Positions 7,235 to 14,812 of a stretch of 16,928 bases of DNA are shown one piece after another; the stretch's first letter is position 1; every line of letters starts with the position of its first letter. The notes beneath the pieces were generated by a model. It ran no database searches. It was not told the DNA's origin and was given only the letters and a program-made list of their open reading frames with translations. The position numbers and the translations under genes are program-made. Source of the stretch: Avisuccinivibrio_A sp964399665 (GTDB taxonomy: Bacteria > Pseudomonadota > Gammaproteobacteria > Enterobacterales > Succinivibrionaceae); contig CAYNSI010000026.1 in assembly GCA_964399665.1 (NCBI GenBank), positions 1-16,928 of the forward strand, written 5' to 3'.

Positions 7235-8164
7235 CTACTCTTTGATGCCATGTTGGACTCGAAACTCCCACTTTTCCTGAGCCTCTTTGTCAGCATTAAG
7301 ACACTGCTCAAGCAGTTTTCGATCCTCAGGGGTCAATAACTTTTCCAACATCAGATCCTGCTGCGCTTTTTTCCTTGCATAAAATGCTTTTTTATCCTCA
7401 TCGGATCCCTGTTCTAAAAAAGGCATATCATACTCACTGCCCCACAGACTTCCTGCTATAACAGTGCCGTCTTCAGTCTTCTTTAGTTTGACATTCTGGG
7501 CAAGTTTAATGGTTTCCAAAACATGCCTGACCCTGCTGCTGTCGTCTACCTGCATCATAGGAAGCTTGGCACCTTCAGGTCTTTCCCAGTGACTGCCTCC
7601 GGTTACAAGATCCTGTTCGCCAAAATTAAAGGACGATTGTCCTCCTGTCATTGCAAGATAAACCTCAGCTAGAATCCTGGCATCCAAAAGTGCCCCGTGC
7701 TGGGTGCGGCGCGAATTGTCGATATCGTACAAATTACACAGGTTATCAAGGTTGACAAGATTATTGGGATTGATTTTGCGTGCCAGGGCCACGGTATCAA
7801 CGATGGTGCACATATCAGCGGTACGCTCCTTCATATTAAGAAGCAGCCATTCCTTATCAAGAAATGAAGTATCGAACCTGGCATTGTGAATCAAAAGTTC
7901 AGCACCCTTGATAAAATCGAGGATCTTGGGGGCCACCTTGGCAAAAACCGGCTTATCCTTTAAAAACTCATCGGTAAGTCCATGAACCTGCACCGCCTCT
8001 TCATCAACAGGACGTTCCGGGTTGATATAAAGCTGCAAAGTATTGCCGGTGATCCTGCGGTCAATGATTTCAACACAGCCTATTTCAATAATGCGGTGAT
8101 CCCCGGGGCTGCCGTCGGCATCCTTTCCCGTAGTTTCAGTATCAAGCGCAATTTGTCTTTTCAC
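7235..8164 (-). CDS. dnaQ: DNA polymerase III epsilon subunit (3'-5' proofreading exonuclease)
   Basis: A 309-residue protein whose first 180 residues align throughout with E. coli DnaQ. It removes misincorporated bases as part of the replicative polymerase core. The DEDDh catalytic set is complete: D8 and E10 (LDTETTG), D98 (HNARFDTSF), H156 and D161 (TQHGALLDARI). QSSFNF (176-181) lies at the position of the E. coli clamp-binding motif QTSMAF. The C-terminal part after residue 185 is about 65 residues longer than in E. coli and ends in a lysine/glutamate-rich helix-like segment. The start is GTG 8164-8162 with AAGG upstream; the nearby ATG is out of frame and meets a stop at once. It is followed after ten bases by gmhA. 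Confidence 0.95.
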   Translation of the reverse strand: MKRQIALDTETTGKDADGSPGDHRIIEIGCVEIIDRRITGNTLQLYINPERPVDEEAVQVHGLTDEFLKDKPVFAKVAPKILDFIKGAELLIHNARFDTSFLDKEWLLLNMKERTADMCTIVDTVALARKINPNNLVNLDNLCNLYDIDNSRRTQHGALLDARILAEVYLAMTGGQSSFNFGEQDLVTGGSHWERPEGAKLPMMQVDDSSRVRHVLETIKLAQNVKLKKTEDGTVIAGSLWGSEYDMPFLEQGSDEDKKAFYARKKAQQDLMLEKLLTPEDRKLLEQCLNADKEAQEKWEFRVQHGIKE

Positions 8165-8195
8165 GTCATCACACCTTAAAAGTCATTTTTGCTGT

Positions 8196-8205
8196 CTTGA
8201 GTATA
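8196..8205 (-). promoter_or_regulatory. Possible extended -10 promoter of dnaQ-gmhA
   Basis: On the minus strand TATACT (8205-8200) is preceded by TGC, an extended -10 element, about 36 bases before the GTG start of dnaQ. No good -35 is seen at 17 bases, which extended -10 promoters can tolerate. Assigned by motif only. Confidence 0.4.
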
Positions 8206-8370
8206 GCAAAAGCAAAGGCAGGGCAGAATGACTGCCGGTGCCCTTTTCTTACAGTAAAAAAATCAAGTTCTTATCAAAATATACAGTGGCGTGGATTTGC
8301 TTTAGGGTATAAGCTTTTGGCAATAAAAGCCTTAAAGCTTTTGTAGGCCAGCTTCAGATCCATGGGGGTG

Positions 8371-9117
8371 CTACAGCTCCACTATAGTGCCGTGGGGGTG
8401 ATAGCTTTGCAGATGATCGCCCTTTGAGGTAATGATGGTCATACGGTTTAGAGGGGCAAAGGATACTGCAGTATCGATGCCGAATTTGGAATGATCACTT
8501 AGAAGATAGCATTTGGTACTGCGATTGAGCACCAGTGACTTTATGGCCGCATCCTCACCGTCGGTAGTGGACATGCCGCCGCGCAGGGTAATACCAAGGG
8601 CCCCGAAAAAAGACAGGGAAAAATTGAACTTGTTAAGAAATTCCATGGTGTAGCTGCCCTGGAGCCCTTCTGTAAGCTGCTTGATGCGCCCTGGGGCAAT
8701 AGTCACGTTAAGACCTGCCCTGGTTAAGATCATGGCATGCTTAAGCCCTATGGTAACGTAACTTGCTTTTCTTTCGGTGATAAATTCACACATCCTTTCA
8801 GTAGTGGATCCTGAATCGATAAACACTAGATCCAAAGGCTTAATCAAGGAAGCGGCATATTTTCCTATCATTTCTTTTTCATCGGAGAACAGGGCGTAAC
8901 GGTGATCGATAAGATCCTCGCCGCGGCCTAACACGGCCGTCACCGATTCGGCCCCGCCCCTTACCAGTTTGATAAGGCCCCGGGAATTAAGCTCGTTAAG
9001 ATCGCGCCTTAGCGTCGATTCTGAGATGTCAACGGCAGTGATAAGCTCATTAAGAGACATGCGCACATTTTGATTAATAAGCTCCAAAATTTTTTCATGG
9101 CGATCCCTGATAAGCAT
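8371..9117 (-). CDS. DeoR/GlpR-family transcriptional regulator, likely regulator of the allose operon
   Basis: A 248-residue protein with a DeoR-type N-terminal helix-turn-helix (residues about 5-58; recognition segment SESTLRRDLNELNSRGLI, then the wing VRGGAESV) and a C-terminal sugar-phosphate sensor domain. The sensor shows IDSGSTTERMCEFI and SDHSKFGIDTAVSF, the usual phosphate-binding and C-terminal motifs of the family. The ATG at 9117 has GGGAG (9131-9127) nine bases upstream. It is transcribed away from the allose operon, sharing a 506-base control region with it, so local control is the simplest reading. E. coli uses an RpiR-type protein (AlsR) at this position, which is a different family. 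Family assignment is firm; the target and the effector (perhaps allose or allulose 6-phosphate) are inferred. Confidence 0.88.
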   Translation of the reverse strand: MLIRDRHEKILELINQNVRMSLNELITAVDISESTLRRDLNELNSRGLIKLVRGGAESVTAVLGRGEDLIDHRYALFSDEKEMIGKYAASLIKPLDLVFIDSGSTTERMCEFITERKASYVTIGLKHAMILTRAGLNVTIAPGRIKQLTEGLQGSYTMEFLNKFNFSLSFFGALGITLRGGMSTTDGEDAAIKSLVLNRSTKCYLLSDHSKFGIDTAVSFAPLNRMTIITSKGDHLQSYHPHGTIVEL

Positions 9118-9340
9118 TTAATTTATCTCCCATCAATAATGCCGCAGCCAAGTGAGCGGTATTGGACACTTCATTATTTCAGATCCTGCAAAATTTATCA
9201 GGAATGACGCAAGATCTTTTAAAAATTTTCATATTAAAAACTGCAAAAAAATCATTTCCCGTCACAGGAGAGCTGATTTAAGAATTTTTGATTAATAACG
9301 ACGGCTTTTTTGAATCTTTATAAGCGGTTTAGAAACCTTC

Positions 9341-9369
9341 CTGACATGTTGACTGAGCCTAACTTTAAT
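9341..9369 (+). promoter_or_regulatory. Sigma-70 promoter candidate for the allose operon
   Basis: CTGACA (9341-9346) and TTTAAT (9364-9369) each match the consensus at five of six positions and are exactly 17 bases apart. Transcription would start near 9376 and give a leader of about 250 bases before alsB. An overlapping TTGACT (9349-9354) has no equally good partner. A second weaker -10, TAGAAT (9557-9562), lies closer to the gene, so which promoter is used is open. Confidence 0.5.
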
Positions 9370-9478
9370 ATTTTATCTGCAGACTTTAAGGGGCGGATAT
9401 TATCATGTCATCAATATTCACAAGTTACCAATTCAAGGATCCAAACTTGCCCTGATACAACTTTGGGGACGGGGAGCC

Positions 9479-9529
9479 ATGAAAGAAGTTAAACAAATTT
9501 TGAAAAATTTTGATTGTTTTGTGGCGTAA
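9479..9529 (+). CDS. Possible leader peptide of the allose operon (16 residues)
   Basis: ATG at 9479 opens a 16-codon frame, MKEVKQILKNFDCFVA, ending in TAA. It is preceded by GGGGAC-GGGGAG (9465-9476). The first purine block is at a workable distance (nine bases); the second is too close (two bases). The frame overlaps the CAAATTTTG repeats that I propose as operator. Codons carry no run of one amino acid as in attenuators. It may be a chance frame. Confidence 0.25.
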   Translation: MKEVKQILKNFDCFVA

Positions 9530-9542
9530 TTCAAATTTTTTG
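9494..9542. promoter_or_regulatory. Cluster of CAAATTTTG-type elements, candidate operator for the DeoR regulator
   Basis: CAAATTTTG (9494-9502) and AAAATTTTG (9504-9512) start ten bases apart, one helical turn, and CAAATTTTTTG (9532-9542) follows about three turns later. They lie just upstream of the TAGAAT -10 candidate (9557-9562). The exact reverse complement, CAAAATTTG, occurs immediately before the TAGAAT -10 of the second alsB (15597-15605), and CAAAATTTA lies at 9189-9197 near the regulator gene. Recurrence is seen directly; binding is inferred, and such AT-rich words arise easily by chance. Confidence 0.4.
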
Positions 9543-9623
9543 TGAAAGTTTATGAATAGAATCTAGTTGACTTTGCAAGTTTTTAACAAATGTTTTCCCT
9601 ATTCCCAAGACTGGAGAAAAACC

Positions 9624-10565
9624 ATGAATAAACATTTTAAAAAGGGCCTTGGCCTTCTTACGGCAGCGGTTTTTTCCGCAGGATTGATGTCTTCTTCAGC
9701 ATATGCAGCAGAGGACGCTGAATATGCCGTAGTGCTTAAAGTCCTGTCCTCCGAGTTCTGGCAGTCCATGAAATCAGGTGTTGAACAGGAGGCACAAAGG
9801 CTTGGGGTATCCGTTGATGTTTACGCTGCCAATACCGAAGATGACGTTGAAGGTCAGACTGTTATCATGGAAAATGCCGTAAACAAAGGTTACAAGGGCA
9901 TAGCCTTTGCCCCAATTTCACCTGACAACCTCATCCCCGCTCTTGCAGAGGCCTCATCCCGCGGTATTTTTACCATCAACATCGATGAAATGGTTAATGT
10001 CAGCAGCCTCAATGCTTTAGGCGGAAAAATCTGCGGTTTTGTCTCCACAGATAATGTTGATGTAGGCCGTATGGGGGCCCAATACATCATTGACCGTCTG
10101 GGAGGACAGGGTAAGGTTGCCATTATTGAGGGCAAGGCCGGTACCGCATCAGGTGAGGACAGACGCCAGGGGGCTACCGATGCTTTTAATGCTGCAGCAG
10201 GCATTGAACTTGTAGAAAGCCAGCCTGCAGACTGGGATCGCACCCGTGCCTATGATATTGCCACCAATTATTTGAGCAAATATCCGGATCTTGTCGGCAT
10301 CTACTGCTGCAATGACACCATGGCCATGGGAGCCCAGGCTGCCGTCAACGCTTCTGGACGTCAGGTGCTGGTAGTAGGTACCGATGGCAATTCTGATGCA
10401 GTTGAGTCAGTCAACCGTGGCGAGCTTGCTGCCACCGTGCGTCAAAGACCCGATGCCATTGGTGCACGCGGCCTTGAGCTTTTGGTTGAAGCGGTAAAAT
10501 CAGGAAAAATTCCCGATGAGCCGATCCAAGAGCGCGTTTCCGCAGAGCTTGTTACCAAGAATTAA
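9624..10565 (+). CDS. alsB: D-allose ABC transporter, periplasmic binding protein (copy 1)
   Basis: A 313-residue protein aligning along its length with E. coli AlsB. It has a signal peptide (MNKHFKKG, a hydrophobic stretch, then SSAYA before AEDAEYAV, cleavage probably after AYA). The mature part keeps family landmarks: EYAVVLKVLS, NKGYKGIAFAPIS, INIDE, TDNVDVGRMGAQYIID, VAIIEGKAGTASGEDRR, QPADWDR, YCCNDTMAMGAQAAV and VVGTDG. It captures D-allose in the periplasm and delivers it to AlsC/AlsA. The ATG at 9624 has GGAG seven bases upstream; the frame is open further upstream to 9567, but that would hide the signal peptide. It lacks two residues, just before VLVVGTDG, that copy 2 and E. coli AlsB have. 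A weak gap of 39 bases with AAAGGAG leads to alsA, in the same operon. Confidence 0.94.
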   Translation: MNKHFKKGLGLLTAAVFSAGLMSSSAYAAEDAEYAVVLKVLSSEFWQSMKSGVEQEAQRLGVSVDVYAANTEDDVEGQTVIMENAVNKGYKGIAFAPISPDNLIPALAEASSRGIFTINIDEMVNVSSLNALGGKICGFVSTDNVDVGRMGAQYIIDRLGGQGKVAIIEGKAGTASGEDRRQGATDAFNAAAGIELVESQPADWDRTRAYDIATNYLSKYPDLVGIYCCNDTMAMGAQAAVNASGRQVLVVGTDGNSDAVESVNRGELAATVRQRPDAIGARGLELLVEAVKSGKIPDEPIQERVSAELVTKN

Positions 10566-10604
10566 GGCTTTGGCTGAAGAGTTAACTTAAAGGAGCATAA
10601 GGCT

Positions 10605-12131
10605 ATGCCTGCACCCCTTGTTGAAATGAAGCATATTAACAAAAGCTTCAACGGCGTTCCGGCCTTAAGTGATATTTCCTTTGACGTAAGACCTGGGGAA
10701 GTTCATGTGCTGCTGGGAGAGAACGGGGCAGGCAAATCCACCCTGATGAAAATCCTAAGCGGAGTCTATACGCCAGACTCGGGGGAGATTGTTATCAACG
10801 GCATGCCCTTTCATAATCTGACGCCGCAATTGTCCAAAGCCTGCGGCATCAGCATTATCTATCAGGAACTTAGCATCATCAATGAACTTAGCATTGAGGA
10901 GAATATTTTCCTGGGGCGGCTGCCCTTAAAAAAAATCATGGGTCTTGAAGTTCTTGATAAAGAGGGCATGCGCAAGCGGACCCTTGAGCTTATGGAAAGC
11001 ATTAACCTCAAGGCAGATCCTGCCACCATGGCAGGACGTCTTAGCATTTCCGAAAAGCAGATGATTGAAATCGTCAAGGCCGTGGCTTTTAACTCCCAAA
11101 TCATCGTGATGGATGAGCCCACCTCATCACTTACCGAGACTGAAGTTGCCCGTTTGTTTGAAATTGTCCGTACTCTTAAAGCAGCAGGCAAAGGCATCGT
11201 CTACATCAGCCACAAACTGCGCGAACTTAAGGAAATAGGCGACAGGATCACGGTCCTTAAGGACGGAACCTCAGTAGGCACGCACAGAGCAGGTGACGTT
11301 ACCGTCGATGAGCTTATTACCATGATGGTAGGCCGTAAAATTAACGAGCACTTTCATGAAGGAACCAAGAGAGCTGCAGGCACCAATAAGATCCTTGAGG
11401 TGCGGAACTTAAATCGCAAAGATCACTATATCAACGATGTCTCCTTTGATCTGTACCAGGGTGAGATTTTAGGATTTTCCGGCCTGGTGGGCGCAGGCAG
11501 AACCGAAACTATGTGTGCCATTTACGGGGCTTTTCCCAAATCAAGCGGAGAGATCCTGCTTCATGGCAAAAAACTTGAAATCAACACTCCCTTCGATGCC
11601 TTAAAAGAGGGGATCGGTCTTGTTACCGAAAACCGCCGTGAAACCGGCTTTTTTAAGAATTTTAGCATCGGGCGCAACATCATTTTAAGCAGGCAGCTGC
11701 AAAAAGCCCGTTTAGGAGGCATGTGGGGGCGCATCGATGACAGTGATGAGCAAAGCACTGCCCTGAAGATGATTGAGGAGCTGCGCATAAAATGCGTAGG
11801 ACCGCAGCAGCTTATCACGGATCTTTCAGGCGGCAATCAACAAAAATGCATTCTGGCAAAATGGCTGGCTGCCAGGGTGAAATTGTTAATTTTCGATGAA
11901 CCCACCAAGGGTATTGATATTGGTACCAAATCCGAGATCTACAAACTGATGCGCACCCTGGCTGCAGAGGGCATCGGCATCATTGTGGTTTCCTCGGAAT
12001 TACCCGAGCTTCTTGCAATATGCGACCGCATTATCGTCATGAAAAGCGGCAGCATTACCGCGACCTTTACTTCACAAGAGGCCACGGAAGAAAAACTTTT
12101 GAAAGCGGCAGCCATCGGCACGGAGAACTGA
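10605..12131 (+). CDS. alsA: D-allose ABC transporter, ATP-binding protein (two nucleotide-binding domains)
   Basis: A 508-residue double ATPase close to E. coli AlsA (510 residues), energising allose uptake at the inner face of the membrane. The N-terminal half has a full Walker A (GENGAGKST, 38-46), the signature LSISEKQM (146-153) and Walker B with EPTSSL (165-175). The C-terminal half has the degenerate loop GLVGAGRT (293-300) where a Walker A Lys is expected, but a perfect LSGGNQQ signature (407-413) and LLIFDEPTKGID (427-438). This asymmetry is normal for sugar importers of the RbsA/MglA/AlsA group. The ribosome binding site AAAGGAG lies nine bases before the ATG. It is separated from alsC by only two bases. 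Confidence 0.95.
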   Translation: MPAPLVEMKHINKSFNGVPALSDISFDVRPGEVHVLLGENGAGKSTLMKILSGVYTPDSGEIVINGMPFHNLTPQLSKACGISIIYQELSIINELSIEENIFLGRLPLKKIMGLEVLDKEGMRKRTLELMESINLKADPATMAGRLSISEKQMIEIVKAVAFNSQIIVMDEPTSSLTETEVARLFEIVRTLKAAGKGIVYISHKLRELKEIGDRITVLKDGTSVGTHRAGDVTVDELITMMVGRKINEHFHEGTKRAAGTNKILEVRNLNRKDHYINDVSFDLYQGEILGFSGLVGAGRTETMCAIYGAFPKSSGEILLHGKKLEINTPFDALKEGIGLVTENRRETGFFKNFSIGRNIILSRQLQKARLGGMWGRIDDSDEQSTALKMIEELRIKCVGPQQLITDLSGGNQQKCILAKWLAARVKLLIFDEPTKGIDIGTKSEIYKLMRTLAAEGIGIIVVSSELPELLAICDRIIVMKSGSITATFTSQEATEEKLLKAAAIGTEN

Positions 12132-12133
12132 TA

Positions 12134-13117
12134 ATGGCAGAAAAAATCGCAACTACCAAAAAGGATTTTACCTATTATTGGGACAGGTACAGTACGGTAT
12201 CAATTTTGGTGCTGCTGCTCGTGTTGTTCTCGATCATTGAGCCCCAGGCTTTTATGACCATGAACAATTTTATAAAAATCATCGAACAAAGCTCCATTAC
12301 CATCCTGATAGCCTGCGGAGAGTTCTTTGCCATTCTGCTTGCCGGTATCGATCTTTCAGTAGGCTCTGTGATGGCGCTTACCGGGGTATGCACTGCCAAG
12401 ATGATGTCCATGGGCATTCATCCTGTCATAGCGGTACTGTGCGGCTCCATCCTGCTGGGAGCTGCCATTGGTTTTGTAAACGGCTTTTTGGTCAATAAGA
12501 CCGGGCTGCATCCTTTCATCATTACCATAGGCACCCTGTCAATCTTCCGCGGTCTTACCATGATTGTAGCCAATTCCCGCACCGTCTCCGGAGTGCCGCC
12601 TGAATTTACCCGCATGGTAGGAGGCAAGCTTTTCGGCGTTCTCCCTACCCCAATCCTGGTGGCCCTGGTGGCAGCCTTAATACTGTTTTTTATCACCATG
12701 AAAACCCAGTTCGGCCGCAATCTGTATGCCATAGGAGGCAACCCGCAGTCAGCCTGGTATGCCGGCATCAATGTCAAAAGGCATGTTTTGCTGGCCTTTA
12801 TGATCTCAGGGATCTGTGCCGGTCTTGCAGGCATGGTCAATGTGGCAAGACTGGGAGCTGCCGAGCCCAATGCCGGAACCGGTTATGAGACTTTTGCCAT
12901 AGCCTCGGCGGTTATCGGCGGAACCAGCTTTTTCGGAGGCATAGGCTATATCCCCAAGGTGGTAATAGGAGGACTCATTATAGGAGTTATCAACAACGGC
13001 CTTAATATGGCAGGGGTGTCTTCCTTCTATCAGCAGATCGCCATGGGAGCTCTGATTATTGTAGCCGTAACATTGGATCGCTACTTTGGCGCCAGCTCCA
13101 AAGTGGGCATCAAATAA
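12134..13117 (+). CDS. alsC: D-allose ABC transporter, membrane permease
   Basis: A 327-residue integral membrane protein of the ribose/allose permease family (E. coli AlsC has 326). Many hydrophobic segments are visible, starting with TVSILVLLLVLFSII and ending with IAMGALIIVAVTLDRYF. Family signatures include LLAGIDLSVGSVMALTG, NGFLVNKTGLHPFIITIGTL, RNLYAIGGNPQSAWYAGI near the cytoplasmic coupling loop for AlsA, and ASAVIGGTSFFGGIG. It forms the channel of the AlsBAC importer. The ATG at 12134 is chosen because GGAG (12122-12125) lies eight bases upstream, inside the end of alsA. The frame is open back to 12020, but that part is read in another frame as alsA. Confidence 0.95.
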   Translation: MAEKIATTKKDFTYYWDRYSTVSILVLLLVLFSIIEPQAFMTMNNFIKIIEQSSITILIACGEFFAILLAGIDLSVGSVMALTGVCTAKMMSMGIHPVIAVLCGSILLGAAIGFVNGFLVNKTGLHPFIITIGTLSIFRGLTMIVANSRTVSGVPPEFTRMVGGKLFGVLPTPILVALVAALILFFITMKTQFGRNLYAIGGNPQSAWYAGINVKRHVLLAFMISGICAGLAGMVNVARLGAAEPNAGTGYETFAIASAVIGGTSFFGGIGYIPKVVIGGLIIGVINNGLNMAGVSSFYQQIAMGALIIVAVTLDRYFGASSKVGIK

Positions 13118-13119
13118 AC

Positions 13120-13142
13120 AGGCTGCCTTGCCTTTACAGCCT
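13120..13142 (+). other. Intercistronic inverted repeat between alsC and alsE
   Basis: AGGCTG (13120-13125) pairs with CAGCCT (13137-13142) around an 11-base loop, starting right after the alsC stop. It is followed by A-rich rather than T-rich sequence, so it is unlikely to end transcription. It could mark RNA processing or stability between the transporter part and the enzyme part of the operon, where the only larger internal gap (82 bases) occurs. Confidence 0.3.
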
Positions 13143-13199
13143 AAAATATAAAACCGAAACAATGCAGGCGGTCAAAGTGCGCCTTGATAAGGATTTTTT

Positions 13200-13880
13200 A
13201 TGACAGCAAAATTTTCTGTATCTTTAATGTGCATGGATTATCTGCACATTGCCGATCAGATTGATGCCCTCAACCATGAAACCGATTATTATCATGCCGA
13301 CTTGATGGACGGTCACTTCTGCCCCAATATCACCATGTCTCCTGATTTAATTGCCGCAATATGTAAAGTTGCTGCAAAACCCGTGGATGTGCACCTTATG
13401 ACCACATCCCCCAATGACTGGATCGATGCAGTTGCCGATGCGGGGGTACAGACTATTTCGGTTCATGCCGAAACCATCAATACCGATGCCTTTCGTACCA
13501 TCAACAGGATCCGCAATGCAGGATGTCAGGCAGGTGTAGTGCTCAATCCTGCCACTTCCCTTGATGCCGTCCGCCACTACATCAACCGTATCAGTATCCT
13601 GACTATTATGACAGTGGATGTCGGCTTTGCAGGACAACCCTTTATTCCCGAGATGCTGGATAAAATTAACGAAGCCCGTGAGCTGCGTCAAAAGCTTGGG
13701 CTGAGCTTTAAAATTCAAATCGACGGCAGCTGCAATAACGGCACCTTTAAAGAACTGCGCAAAGCCGGAGCTGACATCTTCGTGGTGGGCTCTTCAGGGC
13801 TGTTCAGCCGGGATCCTAATATTCGTACTGCCTTTGCCGAACTTAGATCTGATTATGCCAGGTTAACGGGTGAACCATAA
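13200..13880 (+). CDS. alsE: D-allulose-6-phosphate 3-epimerase
   Basis: A 226-residue TIM-barrel protein of the ribulose-phosphate 3-epimerase family, matching E. coli AlsE rather than Rpe. It interconverts D-allulose 6-phosphate and D-fructose 6-phosphate, the last step of allose breakdown. The expected metal and acid-base residues are all there: H32 and D34 in YYHADLMDGHF, H65 in VDVHLM, and D175 in QIDGSCN. VSLMCMD, MTVDVGFAGQPFIPEML and VVGSSGLF are near-verbatim AlsE-type segments. A weak AAGG ribosome binding site precedes the ATG by about eight bases. The gene follows alsC after 82 bases, and its TAA is immediately followed by the ATG of alsK. Confidence 0.95.
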   Translation: MTAKFSVSLMCMDYLHIADQIDALNHETDYYHADLMDGHFCPNITMSPDLIAAICKVAAKPVDVHLMTTSPNDWIDAVADAGVQTISVHAETINTDAFRTINRIRNAGCQAGVVLNPATSLDAVRHYINRISILTIMTVDVGFAGQPFIPEMLDKINEARELRQKLGLSFKIQIDGSCNNGTFKELRKAGADIFVVGSSGLFSRDPNIRTAFAELRSDYARLTGEP

Positions 13881-14798
13881 ATGGGCGATTCTGCAGTTTT
13901 GGGCATAGATATAGGCGGCACCCATATCCGCAAGGGCCTTATTGACACAGACTATAATCTGCATGATTTTTCCCTTACCAAATCGCAGCCTGTGCTTGAT
14001 ACTGCTGATCCTTTAGCAAGGCTAGAAGATCTGGTGCGATCTTCTGTGGCCGAGACTGACCATGAAATTGCAGCAGTATCCATAGGCTTTCCTTCAACCA
14101 TTGATGCTGCCCGCAAGGTTGTGCTCTCCACGCCTAATATTGCTTCACTGCAAAATCTTCCTGTCGTGGAAAAACTGTCCTCAAGGCTTAATCTGCCTGT
14201 GTTTATCAACCGTGATGTCAATTTCATCATGCTCTCGGATTTAGAAGACCTTAAGGACAACATAAAGCCTGCAAGCGCATGCGGTTTTTACATAGGAACA
14301 GGTATTGGCAGCAGTATCTATCTTGACGGCCGCCTGCTTACAGGTGCCCACGGCACGGCAGCCGAACTTGGACATATTCATGTCCCGGGCTTTAAGGCAT
14401 CCTGCGGCTGCGGAGGCACAGGCTGCATTGAGCTGATAGCAGGAGGGATGGCCCTTGAGCGTATCAGGCAGGAGCATTTTGCCGATACTTTCATAGGAGA
14501 TCTTTTTACAAGACATCAAAACAAACCTCAGCTTAGGCGCTACATTCAAGATCTGGCCGCAGCCGTGGCCTGCCAGATCATCATCATCGATCCTGAGGTA
14601 TCGATTTTAGGAGGCGGGGTGATCCAGATGGCAGATTTTCCGCGGGCATTCTTTGAAGAGTGCCTGTATTCCTATGCCCGCCGCCCCTGTCCTCCGGGCA
14701 GCCTTAGGCTTATTTATGTCAAGGACAGTCAATACAGCGGCGTGCGTGGAGCCGGCATCTACGCTTTTAAACGTCTTGCTGACCCTCATTATCTGTAA
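13881..14798 (+). CDS. alsK: D-allose kinase (ROK family)
   Basis: A 305-residue ROK-family sugar kinase close to E. coli AlsK. It phosphorylates incoming D-allose to allose 6-phosphate with ATP. The phosphate loop DIGGTHIRKG starts at D10, and the catalytic aspartate is D112 in NRDVNF. This RDVN reading is AlsK-like, where most ROK kinases have NDAN. GAHGTAAELGHI gives zinc ligand H165, and SCGCGGTGCIE gives C175, C177 and C182. SIGFPSTID and ILGGGVIQM are also typical. Unlike the ROK repressor at 562-1638 it has both the ATP loop and the zinc motif, and no DNA-binding domain. It starts directly after the alsE stop with only a weak ribosome binding site, so translation is likely coupled. Confidence 0.94.
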   Translation: MGDSAVLGIDIGGTHIRKGLIDTDYNLHDFSLTKSQPVLDTADPLARLEDLVRSSVAETDHEIAAVSIGFPSTIDAARKVVLSTPNIASLQNLPVVEKLSSRLNLPVFINRDVNFIMLSDLEDLKDNIKPASACGFYIGTGIGSSIYLDGRLLTGAHGTAAELGHIHVPGFKASCGCGGTGCIELIAGGMALERIRQEHFADTFIGDLFTRHQNKPQLRRYIQDLAAAVACQIIIIDPEVSILGGGVIQMADFPRAFFEECLYSYARRPCPPGSLRLIYVKDSQYSGVRGAGIYAFKRLADPHYL

Positions 14799-14812
14799 TT
14801 TGGAGTACCTTA

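Larger units (their letters stand above)
9118..9623. other. Divergent control region between the DeoR regulator and the allose operon
   Basis: This 506-base region has no full-length gene. It holds one good plus-strand promoter (9341-9369), a weaker one near alsB (TAGAAT, 9557-9562), a 16-codon leader ORF (9479-9529), and several CAAAATTTG-like sequences: CAAAATTTA (9189-9197), CAAATTTTG (9494-9502), AAAATTTTG (9504-9512) and CAAATTTTTTG (9532-9542). I did not find a convincing promoter for the regulator gene itself. Confidence 0.55.

Noticed and set aside
7225..7311. Upstream extension of gmhA into dnaQ
   Set aside because: It adds 29 residues not found in GmhA, while ATG 7224 has AGGAG at seven bases and gives the family length.
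8221..8243. GC-rich hairpin (GGCAG/CTGCC) upstream of dnaQ as a terminator
   Set aside because: There is no plus-strand transcript to end here and no T run directly after the stem.
9400..9425. CRP-like site (TGTCA ... TCACA) upstream of alsB
   Set aside because: The spacing between the halves is seven bases instead of six, and the left half deviates from TGTGA.
9310..9492. A 60-codon plus-strand frame in the allose control region
   Set aside because: It lacks a ribosome binding site, contains the proposed promoter, and has no recognisable protein features.
12020..12133. Upstream extension of alsC into alsA
   Set aside because: The bases are used as the alsA C-terminus, and ATG 12134 has its own ribosome binding site and matches the length of AlsC.
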